Program-made: the position numbers and the translations under genes
NCBI GenBank assembly: GCA_022801925.1
Contig: JAAWTG010000009.1
Location: forward strand, 1 to 64,000
Direction of reading: 5' to 3'
DNA length: 64,000 nucleotides
Source: Clostridia bacterium
GTDB lineage: Bacteria; Bacillota; Clostridia; RUG12999
The notes under the pieces: model-generated
The model's database searches: none
What the model saw: only the letters and a program-made list of their open reading frames with translations
Told to the model about the DNA's origin: nothing
Part shown: in pieces, positions 38,627 through 48,900 of the stretch
Layout: every line of letters starts with the position of its first letter
Numbering within the stretch: position 1 is the stretch's first letter

Positions 38627-39592
38627 TTAGAACAATGACGTTTCCGAAAACCGTTTAGAAAAGGTGTTCGCAGCAATTAACAAAATTAAATTAATCACCG
38701 ACTGAAATAGTCCCACAGCCGTGGAAAAGCTATAGCGGGCGTGGGCAAGACCCATTCTGTAAACATAGGAAGAAATCACATCTGCTGTTTCAAAAGTCCC
38801 GGAATTGTATAGTAAAATAATTTTTTCATATCCTACACTGACAAGCTGTCCGATTCTTAAAATCAGCATAACAATAATTGTTTGGGCGATACCGGGCAGT
38901 GTAATGTGCCACAATTGTTTTAAATAACCCGCGCCGTCAACCACAGCCGCTTCATATAATTCCTGGTCTACTCCTGCCAATGCCGCTAAATAGATAATAC
39001 TGCCCCAGCCGACGCTCTGCCAGATGTTCGTTCCGATATAGAGGGGACGAAAATATTGGGCATATCCCAGATAATTAACATTTTCACCGCCAAACGCCAT
39101 GAAAAATCGAGTGAGTACGCCATCTTTCCCAAAGAAATCCACAATCATACCGCATAATACAACCATCGAAATAAAATGCGGCAGGTAGGTTACGCTCTGT
39201 ACAATCTTTTTAAAACGCATGGCTTTTATTTCATTCAGCAGCAACGCGAACCCAATGGTAATTGGAAAAGAGAATAGCAAATCGTAGAAACTAATCAGCA
39301 ATGTATTTTTGAAAATTCTCCAAAAATAGATTCCGCTGAAAAATTCTTTAAAGAATTTCAGTCCCACCCATTCGCTTGCGAAAATCCCTTTTGCAATCTC
39401 ATACTGTTTAAAGGCAATCACAATGCCGCCCATTGGCAAATAACAAAAAATCAGATAATACAGGATCACCGGAATCGCCATAAGATATAAGTATTTATAA
39501 CGACTAAACTGTTTCTGTATTTTTTGACCGAATCCATTATTTATTACGCAGCGAGCAGAATTTTCCGCTGCGGCAACTATGACATTTTTCAT
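38627..39592 (-). CDS. ABC transporter permease (LplB-like)
   Basis: YEAAVVDGAGYLKQLWHITLPGIAQTIIVMLILRIG (EAA loop). Confidence 0.92.
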   Translation of the reverse strand: MKNVIVAAAENSARCVINNGFGQKIQKQFSRYKYLYLMAIPVILYYLIFCYLPMGGIVIAFKQYEIAKGIFASEWVGLKFFKEFFSGIYFWRIFKNTLLISFYDLLFSFPITIGFALLLNEIKAMRFKKIVQSVTYLPHFISMVVLCGMIVDFFGKDGVLTRFFMAFGGENVNYLGYAQYFRPLYIGTNIWQSVGWGSIIYLAALAGVDQELYEAAVVDGAGYLKQLWHITLPGIAQTIIVMLILRIGQLVSVGYEKIILLYNSGTFETADVISSYVYRMGLAHARYSFSTAVGLFQSVINLILLIAANTFSKRFSETSLF

Positions 39593-39613
39593 AATAGCTC
39601 TCCAAACTTTCGT

Positions 39614-42169
39614 TTATTTCAAAACCACCAATTCCACACCGGCTAAATAATTAAACCGTCCGAATACAAAGGAACCCTCCCGAATATCATACAATCCGCC
39701 TACAAAAAACTTTTCTTCCTCTTCATCATAAACATAGATAGTAGACGCGCCAAGGTCAAACACGCTTGTACCGGTATATTGGATTACACCTATTCCGTTG
39801 GCATAGTCCAAAGCCCGTACCTCTCCGCCGACAAACGTTTTCGTTGTGTAAATGCCGTTAATCAGAATCTTCTGATCTTTCCCTTCGCTGAGCGACACCA
39901 GTTTCTTATAAGCCACTATATATCCTTTCGGATTCAGCGCAAACTGTATAACGTCGCCTTTCTTCAAACCGGTCATTTCCGGAATATCACTTTTTGCCAC
40001 CGTATACACAGTTATTTCGTTTTTGCCATACATACCGCGAATGGCATATACTTCTTCTCCATCATCATTGGCGCCGGTATTAACATCCGTCACACACAGC
40101 AGCGGACTGGTTGCTTTGATGAAGTCGTCGACAGTCATTACACAGGCGCCCGCCGTCAACACTTTATCACAGTCATAGCATAATGCTTTCATGATACTCT
40201 GCTCATTGACCAACTCACCTTTGCCGATTATTCTGAATTCGCTTTCCGCCGCTTCCTCCTTGGACTGGTCGGGCACGAGGAATAGCTTGGTATCTCCCGA
40301 CAAGCGTACCGCGGTTCCAATGGTACTCAGATTGGAGCGATATATCTGATTCACAAGCTGATAGGACAGGCGAAACGTATCATTCTCAATGGCAGCCAGT
40401 TCTTCCTCTGACCATGGTTCAAACTGCTTCGCTGTGTTAATTTCCACAATTTTTGCATCTTTGTTCACGCGATAGGTAATCAGCATCCGATATTGCTCCG
40501 GCGTGCTGTAATCCTCACAGAATTTTGTGCATGGCGTACCGGATACGCCGTTATATGTAATTTTACTTGCAACATCTAGAACAACCCATCGGTTATTCTC
40601 TGTGAAAATTTTCATTTGCAGCGCACCGAAGGCGCCGGTTCCGACTTTGTTAATATAACCGTACACCACGCGGTCTTCCGCCTCAGCGCTCTTTTCGCTA
40701 TAGACAATATATCCGAAAATGTCAAGATAGAAGGTGCGCGTATCATCAAAATACAGATGCTTTAATGTACTGTTATCCGCTTTATAAAGAACATCATTAA
40801 TGCGAATTCCGTCCTCTGTAATTTCCTGCGGCATACCAAACACAGAATTTTTGCTGATACGAACAAGCTTAACATTCCTGCCTTCACCGTCGGATTCCGC
40901 TATCGAAAGAACCTGTCCCAACTCCAAATTCTGTACCGTTCTCCGTTTTGCGCCTTCATATATTTTAATGTCATATTCCTTTTTCGGATTCAGTTCCACC
41001 GTCCCCTTGCTGATTTTGTCGGCAATGGTATAGTCTGATGAAATCCCCTCTATCAGCACAGTGCGATAATGCGTCGCTTTTACAAGGTCATAAATACCGT
41101 CTCCGTTATTGTCAATAAACTGAACGCTGCCTTTTTCCGGCACGAGCAGTGTGGCGCTCACAGGCGTCTGCTTCATATTATATACAAAGCTGATATTTTT
41201 CGGAATGGTAATGGTTTCTCTGCGTCCATCCGCCGTTTCATAGACAAACCGGCTCTCTGTCACTTCTTCCTTCAGTATGGAATCTGCATCCACCGTCACC
41301 GTGTCGTTCCGATACTTTTGCGTATCAGCAAGCAGCAGCGTTTTTTCACTGTTTTTGTAGCTATAATAATAAAATTCCACACAGTACCCAAGCAATTCTG
41401 TCGAGTCAACGCCGCCCAAGGAATAAAACGCATCGTCAATCTTTATATAACCTTCCCGCACGCCGGCGTTTGTATACAGCGAAGTATATGCGTCTGCGGT
41501 GACGATTCCTTTTCCTTTGTAAATGTTGTAGTACTGCTCCAACAAAGCGGTGCCACCGCTCAGCTTTTGTGTCACGATACCGCCCGAGGCAGTAATCGAC
41601 TTCACGACCAGCACGTTACTGTTTGCAGCATTCCAGAGCATTACTGCAAAATTTTCCGGCGTCAGCGGCGCGTTGTAATCCGAAATTTTCGTACCGGTGA
41701 GCAGCTTCAAATCATTTGCCGCAATGATATACCCCATTGGATAACCGCCTCTTTGTATGGCAACATCACCGCAACCCAAAATACCCAGCAGCGCTTTCAG
41801 CGCCTGCACTGTTGTCGCCGCTTCCTCGGGCGCGAACGTTTTGTTGTCCACGCCGCCCATGATTCCCAGCTTATAGGCTGTGTAAATATAGGGTGCATTG
41901 GCTTCCTCTGTGCCTACATCTGTAAACTCGTCAGATGGTTCTATCGTATTTTTTATAATCGTATTTACGCAATATTTTGCCAAATCCCCTCTACTGATGG
42001 TTTCATGATTCATCATACCGTCGTCTTCCGCCAAAATACCAACGGCAACTAATTTATCAAACGCGTCCATTCCTTTTTGCTCAGTCGTTTCTGCCGCAGC
42101 AGGAAGCATAACATTCATGCAAATTGCCAGAGACACGGCAGTGAGTATTGCTGTTAACCTTTTCATCAT
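39614..42169 (-). CDS. secreted 851-aa protein with N-terminal SLH-like repeats
   Basis: Signal peptide; SLH-like segments (FDKLVAVGILAEDDGMMNHETISRGDLAKYCVNTI.., YIYTAYKLGIMGGVDNKTFAPEEAATTVQALKALLGILG); remainder unassigned. Start overlaps upstream stop (ATGATGA). Confidence 0.82.
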   Translation of the reverse strand: MMKRLTAILTAVSLAICMNVMLPAAAETTEQKGMDAFDKLVAVGILAEDDGMMNHETISRGDLAKYCVNTIIKNTIEPSDEFTDVGTEEANAPYIYTAYKLGIMGGVDNKTFAPEEAATTVQALKALLGILGCGDVAIQRGGYPMGYIIAANDLKLLTGTKISDYNAPLTPENFAVMLWNAANSNVLVVKSITASGGIVTQKLSGGTALLEQYYNIYKGKGIVTADAYTSLYTNAGVREGYIKIDDAFYSLGGVDSTELLGYCVEFYYYSYKNSEKTLLLADTQKYRNDTVTVDADSILKEEVTESRFVYETADGRRETITIPKNISFVYNMKQTPVSATLLVPEKGSVQFIDNNGDGIYDLVKATHYRTVLIEGISSDYTIADKISKGTVELNPKKEYDIKIYEGAKRRTVQNLELGQVLSIAESDGEGRNVKLVRISKNSVFGMPQEITEDGIRINDVLYKADNSTLKHLYFDDTRTFYLDIFGYIVYSEKSAEAEDRVVYGYINKVGTGAFGALQMKIFTENNRWVVLDVASKITYNGVSGTPCTKFCEDYSTPEQYRMLITYRVNKDAKIVEINTAKQFEPWSEEELAAIENDTFRLSYQLVNQIYRSNLSTIGTAVRLSGDTKLFLVPDQSKEEAAESEFRIIGKGELVNEQSIMKALCYDCDKVLTAGACVMTVDDFIKATSPLLCVTDVNTGANDDGEEVYAIRGMYGKNEITVYTVAKSDIPEMTGLKKGDVIQFALNPKGYIVAYKKLVSLSEGKDQKILINGIYTTKTFVGGEVRALDYANGIGVIQYTGTSVFDLGASTIYVYDEEEEKFFVGGLYDIREGSFVFGRFNYLAGVELVVLK

Positions 42170-45100
42170 CTCATTTCCTCCGTCTCATTGATAAATGCTT
42201 CAATCATTTTTGCTGCCTGTGCTCTCGTAGCAGTCTCCCGCGGCGCAAATCTGCCATTTCCCACGCCGGAAATCATGCCAACTGATTTCATCGCTGCAAC
42301 AGCGTCCTTCGCCCAGCCGCTGATTTCATCTGCGTCCGCAAATCCATCTCCGTCGGCAGGCGGCAGCTGCACCCGCAGCAATTCCATGGCGCGATAAATA
42401 ATGACAGCCATTTCTTCACGTGTAATAGGACTTCCGACGCCAAAGCTTCCATCTTCCTTGCCATTCACCAGTCCCAATGCACAAGCGCCGGAAATATAGG
42501 GGTAATACCATGCAGATGCTTCAACGTCCGAAAAGCTGCTGTCGGCTTTGTCTGTATTCCCGATTGCCGCCATGATAAGCTTCACAAATTCCTCACGGCT
42601 CACTTCGTCCAAAGGACGAAATTTTGCGTCCTCCGCCGGCGCAATAATACCTTTTTCATAGAGCGTGAGAATGCTTCCCCGCGCCCACTCTACATCACCA
42701 AGGTCGTTGAATACCGCTGTATTCTCTGTCGGAACCACCGGATTGTTACCTGCTGCGGAATTTGAAATACTCACTTCTCCGCCGCCCAGAAGGCCTGTTC
42801 TGCCACCGGAGCCGCCGGAACCACCACCGCCCTGCATACCTGTCTGTTGTCCTTTTTTCTGCTCGCTCTGATATTTTTTGACGGCTGCCGAAAATGCTGT
42901 TCTAAACGCTTTTACGCTTACAAACGGCGACGACTCGACAATTTTCATGCTGATGGAATTGGCTTCCGCGTCCGGCAGCGTTTTATAATAGCTGTAATCC
43001 TCACTGTCATTCAGCAGCAGCTTCTCCTGCTGACCGATTACTTTTTTCAAATTGAGCCAAGGCGTGCTGTTGACTTGTTTTAAGACTTCGTCTGCCTGAA
43101 CAAGGATGCTTTCGAGCGCTTCACGGTTTGCATATGGTTTTTGCTCATAGCACACGGTAATTTTATTCTCCAGCACCTGTTCCTCTGTTATTTTGTCCAG
43201 TTGCAGCGATTTTGCCCATGTGCTGAAAACCGTTCTCATCCCTGACTCTCCGGCTGCTTCGTTCACAGACCGCACAATGGTCGCCCATTCCGCATCGCTG
43301 GTCAGATACAAATCAGTCGTGAAAACCTGCTCCGTTTTTCCGACCACCGCACGAATATCATATTGTCCGCTGGGGTCTGTCTGCGCATCTACTTTATAGC
43401 GATACCCAAAATATCCTTCGGCGTCTGTATAAACCGGAACGGTTAGAATCGTTCTGCCGCTTGCCTTCGCCTCAATGACCACAAGTTGCTTGCCGCTTGC
43501 CTCCGTCTTTCCGGATATAAGCAATTCGCCCTCCAGCAGCTTCGCTTCAAACGCCTCTGTGCGCAGCTCGTTTTCCTCCGGCGCCGCGCCTTTTCCCGAA
43601 AGCAGACCGAATTTCGCTGCTGTGATCTTTCCGGCAGAAGCGTCGTCAATGACATAGGCTTTCGCATATAAGCCGTCATAGCTGTCCCTAGTCAGCGTTG
43701 CTGTAATTGTCTGCTGACTGCCGCCCGCAAATTCTGCCGGCTGCCGAATCATGTCTGCCATATGATGATTCGCATCATACACTGCCAGCACCACTTCAGC
43801 ATTCCGAACGCCGTCTCCCTCATAATACGCTGTGACGCTGGCTGTCAGGTCGCCGCCCTTCGGCATGGCGGAAACCTTCTTCTTGCCCTGCATAAATACA
43901 GGGGTTGTAAACGACACATCAGAATCTCCTGTTGAAAAACGCAGCAGGGAATCGTTTTGGTATTCCTGTCCGTATATGTCATACACCTTTGAAACCGCCA
44001 ACTGATATTCCGTATCCGGTTTTAACGCACCCTTAATGTTTACAAGTAGTCCCCCGTTTTTCCTCTTGCCGCTTACATCCACCGTTTCTCCGTCCGCGGC
44101 GCAGGTCAGCGTAATCCCGCCTGTTTTTATGGTAGAGAGCGGATTGGAAAATTCCGCTGTAATTTCTCCATAGCGCAGCTGCATATCCCGATAGCCGTCT
44201 GCCGGTTCGCTGCCGGTCAGGGTAAATGCAGAATGCTTTTCTTTCTCAAACCACACCTTTTCAAAATTCAGTTTTGTTTCTATGGTGTTGTTGGTAATCC
44301 CCCAACCATTGGAATTAAAACACAGATGCGTTGCTTTTGCCCATGATGGACCGCCTACCTGTCCAAAGTCCGCCAAAGGCAGTTCCAACAGCTTCCACCC
44401 TGTCCAGTTCACCTGGAAGGTGTATCTGAAATAGGGATTATTTGTACCGGTGCAATATATAACCGCATTCATGTCCGCACCGGTTGCCTTTTCGGAATAT
44501 GCCCATATATACAGCGTGCTGACGCCGGATAAGTTTTTTTCAGTGTCAAACATAATATTAACATTGGGCACCGCCACCGTGTTTTCCCATCTCGCACTCT
44601 GGTCATAAATTCTGGTTATCGTGTCGTCAACGGTAAATCTTGTACCGGTAATACTGGAATCTTCTTTCGTATCCCAAATGGGAATCATGTTTTCCGGAAT
44701 GATTTCCGGTTCCTCCCCGTCGTCCGGTGCTTCGCCATATTGCCGTCCGCCAAGCTCCTTCACCCCGCCATAGCTGATATCAAGATTTCTTTTTTCGCCG
44801 GTTTTGATACAAACGCGGGAGCGGTCAATATCGTCGAGCGTAATGACACATTGCGGTGTGATATTTTCCTCTTGCTCATAGACTCTGATATTTTTCAGCG
44901 TTGTTTGGTCAAGCAGCAGGTTAAAATCCGCGACAACAGTGCCTGCGCTAACCCCTTCCGCGAGCGAGGTTGCTTCAATGCCAAAAGGCTCGTTTCCCGT
45001 CACCCTGATCTCATCCAAGATGACACTCAGCACCTTGGATCCTACTAAGCCATGCAGTACAAACCGTATTTTGTCAATCTTATTGTCTGCCGGAAGACCA

Positions 45101-45948
45101 AGGTCAACCGTTCCTGCCAGATTGCCGTTAATATAGAATTTCGCTGTACTGCCATCCTCCGATTGCAGTACATAATGTACCCATTGGTTCGCATATGCAC
45201 TCATATAGTTCGTTCCGAAATTTTTTCTTTTCCCTTGCACAAACCCCTGTAAACTCTGTTTATTTATGCAAACTGTCTCGTTGGAAGCAAGTGCGCCCTC
45301 GCTACTAAAATAGCCGGAAATGATTTTATTCGCATAGTCCGACTTCATTTTAAATTCCACCGTCAACCCGCCGTCTTCCTTGCTCCACGGTCGTGTAAAC
45401 GGAATGTCTAAAAACACTTCTCCGCCTTTTCCCCGCTCTTTCAATCGCAAGCCCACGTTGTCCGTCAAATAGGTGTAGTTATCCTTGCTGGTGTCGGAGA
45501 CTTCCGTCATCTTTGATACAATCTCATTGATTTCGTTTCCGGATATCGCCGTGACGCCATCGATTCCCTCCGCAAAATCCTCGCGCAGATAAGTCGTTAC
45601 ACCCGGCTCCGTATCTTCATCACTTACCCCTGCTGCTACTACGTCGTCTGCCTCTTCCTGAAAATTCTCCAACTCCGCAGAATCCTCCACCGATTCCGGA
45701 GGCGTTGTGTCCACCGATTCCGGAGGCGTTGTGTCCACCGATTCCGGAGGCGTTGTGTCCACCGGTTCCGAAAGCGTTGTGTCCACCGGTTCCGAAAGCG
45801 TTATGTCCACCGGTTCCGAAAGCGTTATGTCTGCCGGTTCCGAAAGCGTTATGTCTGCCGGTTCCGTTTCGGGTTCCGCAGCAACAAACCAAGCGGCAGT
45901 CCCCATCATAAGCGCCGCTGTCAGCAGCAGAGCCGCTATTTTTTTCAT
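42166..45948 (-). CDS. secreted LamG-like and CBM-like protein with C-terminal SLH repeats
   Basis: Signal peptide MKKIAALLLTAALMMGTAAWFVA; acidic 8-aa repeat region; LamG-like domain; SLH repeats (FNDLGDVEWARGSILTLYEKGIIAP..). Start placed at MKKIAALLL. Confidence 0.85.
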   Translation of the reverse strand: MKKIAALLLTAALMMGTAAWFVAAEPETEPADITLSEPADITLSEPVDITLSEPVDTTLSEPVDTTPPESVDTTPPESVDTTPPESVEDSAELENFQEEADDVVAAGVSDEDTEPGVTTYLREDFAEGIDGVTAISGNEINEIVSKMTEVSDTSKDNYTYLTDNVGLRLKERGKGGEVFLDIPFTRPWSKEDGGLTVEFKMKSDYANKIISGYFSSEGALASNETVCINKQSLQGFVQGKRKNFGTNYMSAYANQWVHYVLQSEDGSTAKFYINGNLAGTVDLGLPADNKIDKIRFVLHGLVGSKVLSVILDEIRVTGNEPFGIEATSLAEGVSAGTVVADFNLLLDQTTLKNIRVYEQEENITPQCVITLDDIDRSRVCIKTGEKRNLDISYGGVKELGGRQYGEAPDDGEEPEIIPENMIPIWDTKEDSSITGTRFTVDDTITRIYDQSARWENTVAVPNVNIMFDTEKNLSGVSTLYIWAYSEKATGADMNAVIYCTGTNNPYFRYTFQVNWTGWKLLELPLADFGQVGGPSWAKATHLCFNSNGWGITNNTIETKLNFEKVWFEKEKHSAFTLTGSEPADGYRDMQLRYGEITAEFSNPLSTIKTGGITLTCAADGETVDVSGKRKNGGLLVNIKGALKPDTEYQLAVSKVYDIYGQEYQNDSLLRFSTGDSDVSFTTPVFMQGKKKVSAMPKGGDLTASVTAYYEGDGVRNAEVVLAVYDANHHMADMIRQPAEFAGGSQQTITATLTRDSYDGLYAKAYVIDDASAGKITAAKFGLLSGKGAAPEENELRTEAFEAKLLEGELLISGKTEASGKQLVVIEAKASGRTILTVPVYTDAEGYFGYRYKVDAQTDPSGQYDIRAVVGKTEQVFTTDLYLTSDAEWATIVRSVNEAAGESGMRTVFSTWAKSLQLDKITEEQVLENKITVCYEQKPYANREALESILVQADEVLKQVNSTPWLNLKKVIGQQEKLLLNDSEDYSYYKTLPDAEANSISMKIVESSPFVSVKAFRTAFSAAVKKYQSEQKKGQQTGMQGGGGSGGSGGRTGLLGGGEVSISNSAAGNNPVVPTENTAVFNDLGDVEWARGSILTLYEKGIIAPAEDAKFRPLDEVSREEFVKLIMAAIGNTDKADSSFSDVEASAWYYPYISGACALGLVNGKEDGSFGVGSPITREEMAVIIYRAMELLRVQLPPADGDGFADADEISGWAKDAVAAMKSVGMISGVGNGRFAPRETATRAQAAKMIEAFINETEEMR
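45685..45868. repeat. 24-bp in-frame minisatellite, about 7 units
   Basis: Units such as GATTCCGGAGGCGTTGTGTCCACC and GGTTCCGAAAGCGTTATGTCTGCC, encoding EPADITLS/EPVDTTLS/ESVDTTPP octads just after the signal peptide. Confidence 0.92.
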
Positions 45949-45990
45949 AGTCCTTTCCCTCCCTCGTTTTATGCCTGTCAACACAATTCT

Positions 45991-48900
45991 CTATTGATTC
46001 AAAAGCTTTGCGGTAAAGGTTTTACCCCTTGAACCGGCACAGTCTATTTTTAATGTTACACCGCTATCGCCTTTCGTCACTCCAATGCCGCTGTCAGCGC
46101 TTTCAAGCGCCATTTTCTGATTTACGGTCACGGTAAGCTCCGTCAGCTTCTGTGTGGGATCGCTGACGCTAATCTCCATCCCGCCTTCGGTTGCTTGCGC
46201 CATTACCATACAGGGCGCGGATACGCTGATATTTTCACATTTACCGTTTCCCCAGAATACCATTTGTGTGATACCTAGCTTTTTCTCCCGCACTGCCTGT
46301 AGTAGCGCGGTGTTTGAAAGAATCTCAATATCAGGATTTTTACTATACTCCGCCGTCTGCTCCGCTGTTTTGTTCGGCAAAACAACATAGGCGTATTTCT
46401 GATTTTTCGGGCTCACGCCATGCTCAAACCAGAAAGTCAGATAGTTCGTTTCCGCATTTACTTTTTTCATTGTCACCTTTCCGCCTTCCGGCAGGTAAAA
46501 GCCCGCGTCGTTCTGAAGGTGAATCCAGGACGGATTTTCAAACGATTTCTCATATGCAGCCACCTTTTCCAGCAACTGACCGTCCACTGTTACATCCTCT
46601 GTTCCCTGAATATAACCCGCTCCATCATCCAGCAGCATACTGCCATCCTCTGTGGGGGCATAAATTTTGCATTCCAGCACGCTGTTCCATTCATTTACCG
46701 TATTGCCATGACCATAAATCCGCACATATCTGGCGGTTTTATTTTTCAGTGAATACCCTTGTATTCCCGCTTTGCCCTTCACCGATGTACCGGAATAGAC
46801 TTTTTCCCAAGTTTTGCCGTCTTCCGATACCTCCAAATCAAATTTGGTTTCGCGTACATTGCTGTTAAAGAATGCAATTCCTGCATAGCCGAGCGGCTTG
46901 TTCTCGCCCAAATCAAATGCAATCCATGCATCGCCGTCCGCCGACCATCTGGTGTCCAGACTGTCGTCAATCGTATTTTCCGGTACATTTTCTTCCTCCG
47001 GAACCGCACTGGCGCTCACCTTGACCACAGAATAAGGAATTGCAGTTACCGCCCCTTCGATTTTCTGTTTCTCCCGAAGCCATCTCTGTTCTATGGTGGT
47101 CTGCACGTCAAAGCCGTCGTTTGCATGAATATCTGCCCCCAGCGCCACCAATTCGTCGTCGAACATAAACCAGGATTTTTTCGCTTCCAGACTGCAATCA
47201 TGCGCCGGCGCCGGACCGCCATAGCTGCTCACAGACTGATCCTCACTGCCCGGTCCGTGATAGGATTCCAGCTCCATTGCCGCCGCGCCGTAGACGCCGT
47301 TGCTCACGCCGCCGACAAAATCCTTGCTGGACAGATATTCTCTGCCCCCAAAAATGCTCACTGCCTGACGTTCCTGTGTGTCCGCCGTAACACCCGGCAT
47401 GTGATAACGATCTCCCGACCAGAAGGAAGCGGTCCGGTAGCCGTCATATTGCCACGGGTCATTATAGAAATACAGCATACCGTCGCCGGTGTACCAGTTT
47501 GTCATTCCTTCACTGTTGATAGATTCATAATTATAGATTCTAGAGGAGGACATTGCCAGAACAAATGCATATCCATCGCGCTGATGCACCATCCTGTCCT
47601 CGTTGTAATACACCTTATTGATTGCGTAATCCTCTCTCGGTTTAATGGTATCGTCCGCCATAATCGCCTGCAGCTTGTTAATCTGGTCAATGCTGAGCGG
47701 TTTGTAGTTTTTCTGCGAATAGTAATCCATGGTTTCGTCTTCCTGCACATGATGCTTCACCAGAGATTTCATGCGTGCGCAGTCCTCCGCCGGCATAGTA
47801 TCTGCCAGCGAAATCATTGCTCTGATAACGTGACCTCCGCCGCCCTGATGCTCCCATCCGACTCCTCTGCCGCGTACCGCGCTTGAAATACCGCCTTTAT
47901 ACATAAAAGGCTCATAGCACTCATAAATCCACTCGGCAAAATGATCCATACGCGGGTCTGTAACAGCAAATTTTGTGTTGTTCAAAATCTGGAGAATCGG
48001 CACCAGCGGCGTCAATTCCGCTATTCCATAGCTGCCGTTCATTGCATGACGGATATGGAAAATGTAGGAGCCGTCTTCGTAGTGACCCTCGCCCTCGTCA
48101 ACATATTCCATTGCCGATGCCATTCCGTCGCGCGCTTTCACGATTCTCTCCGCATCGTTGTGCAGCAACGCGGCTCCGATAATATTATAAATAATGAGCA
48201 TTCGGTTAGAACCCGTATTCTTTACCCTGTCGCATTTTATATCCACCGGTATCAGCCATTTTTCAATCTTGTCCGCCGGAAGATCCTCCTCCAGCAGCAG
48301 CAGGGAATCCACGATATACTGCGGCGTAGTGACCTCCCAGTCATACCAGTTGAAGCCGCCGCCCTTCTTCCATCCCGCTCCCGAACGAACATTTTCTCCG
48401 TAGACATGGTCATAGAGCCAGTCAAATCCATAGATAATTTTTTCCAGCACCTTTGGATTTTTATATAATTCTGTCCCCTTCAGCGCATATGCCCGTGCTA
48501 TGTACCAGAGAAGTTTATATTGATTCGACATATCCAATGTCTCCGCTATTTCCTCCTCCCCGAAAAGCGCAAACAAATCAGAATCCTCATCGTTCATCAT
48601 TTCCAGACTTTTCTTTCCGTTCGCACCGGCAGTATCAACGACTTCTTTGATATAGGGATTTGTCAGGTCGTTGTCCTCCGTTCCAATCAGGTTCTGCCGC
48701 CAGTTTTGCCGAAGCTGTTTCAAGTCTTCGTCCGTTACAGTGCTGATATCAAACTCGGTATAATGAATCATATAAGCAGCAAAATCACTCATCCTTCTGC
48801 TGTTCGCCAAAGCATATACACTTTCGCTGTCACTCACCGCAGTCAGTTTGTTTTTTTGCACCACACACTTGCCAAGCGCCGCCGCCGTTTCTCCCAGCGG

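Noticed and set aside
45685-45868. Possible CRISPR-like array from repeated units
   Set aside because: Units are contiguous with no spacers, vary in sequence and lie inside a coding frame.
45705-45997. Plus-strand ORFs with Pro-rich (CPPIPEALCPPVPKAL) or Ser/Gly (STDSGGVVSTGSESV) repeats
   Set aside because: Shadow frames of the 24-bp in-frame repeat in the minus-strand SLH gene; no RBS or independent coding evidence.
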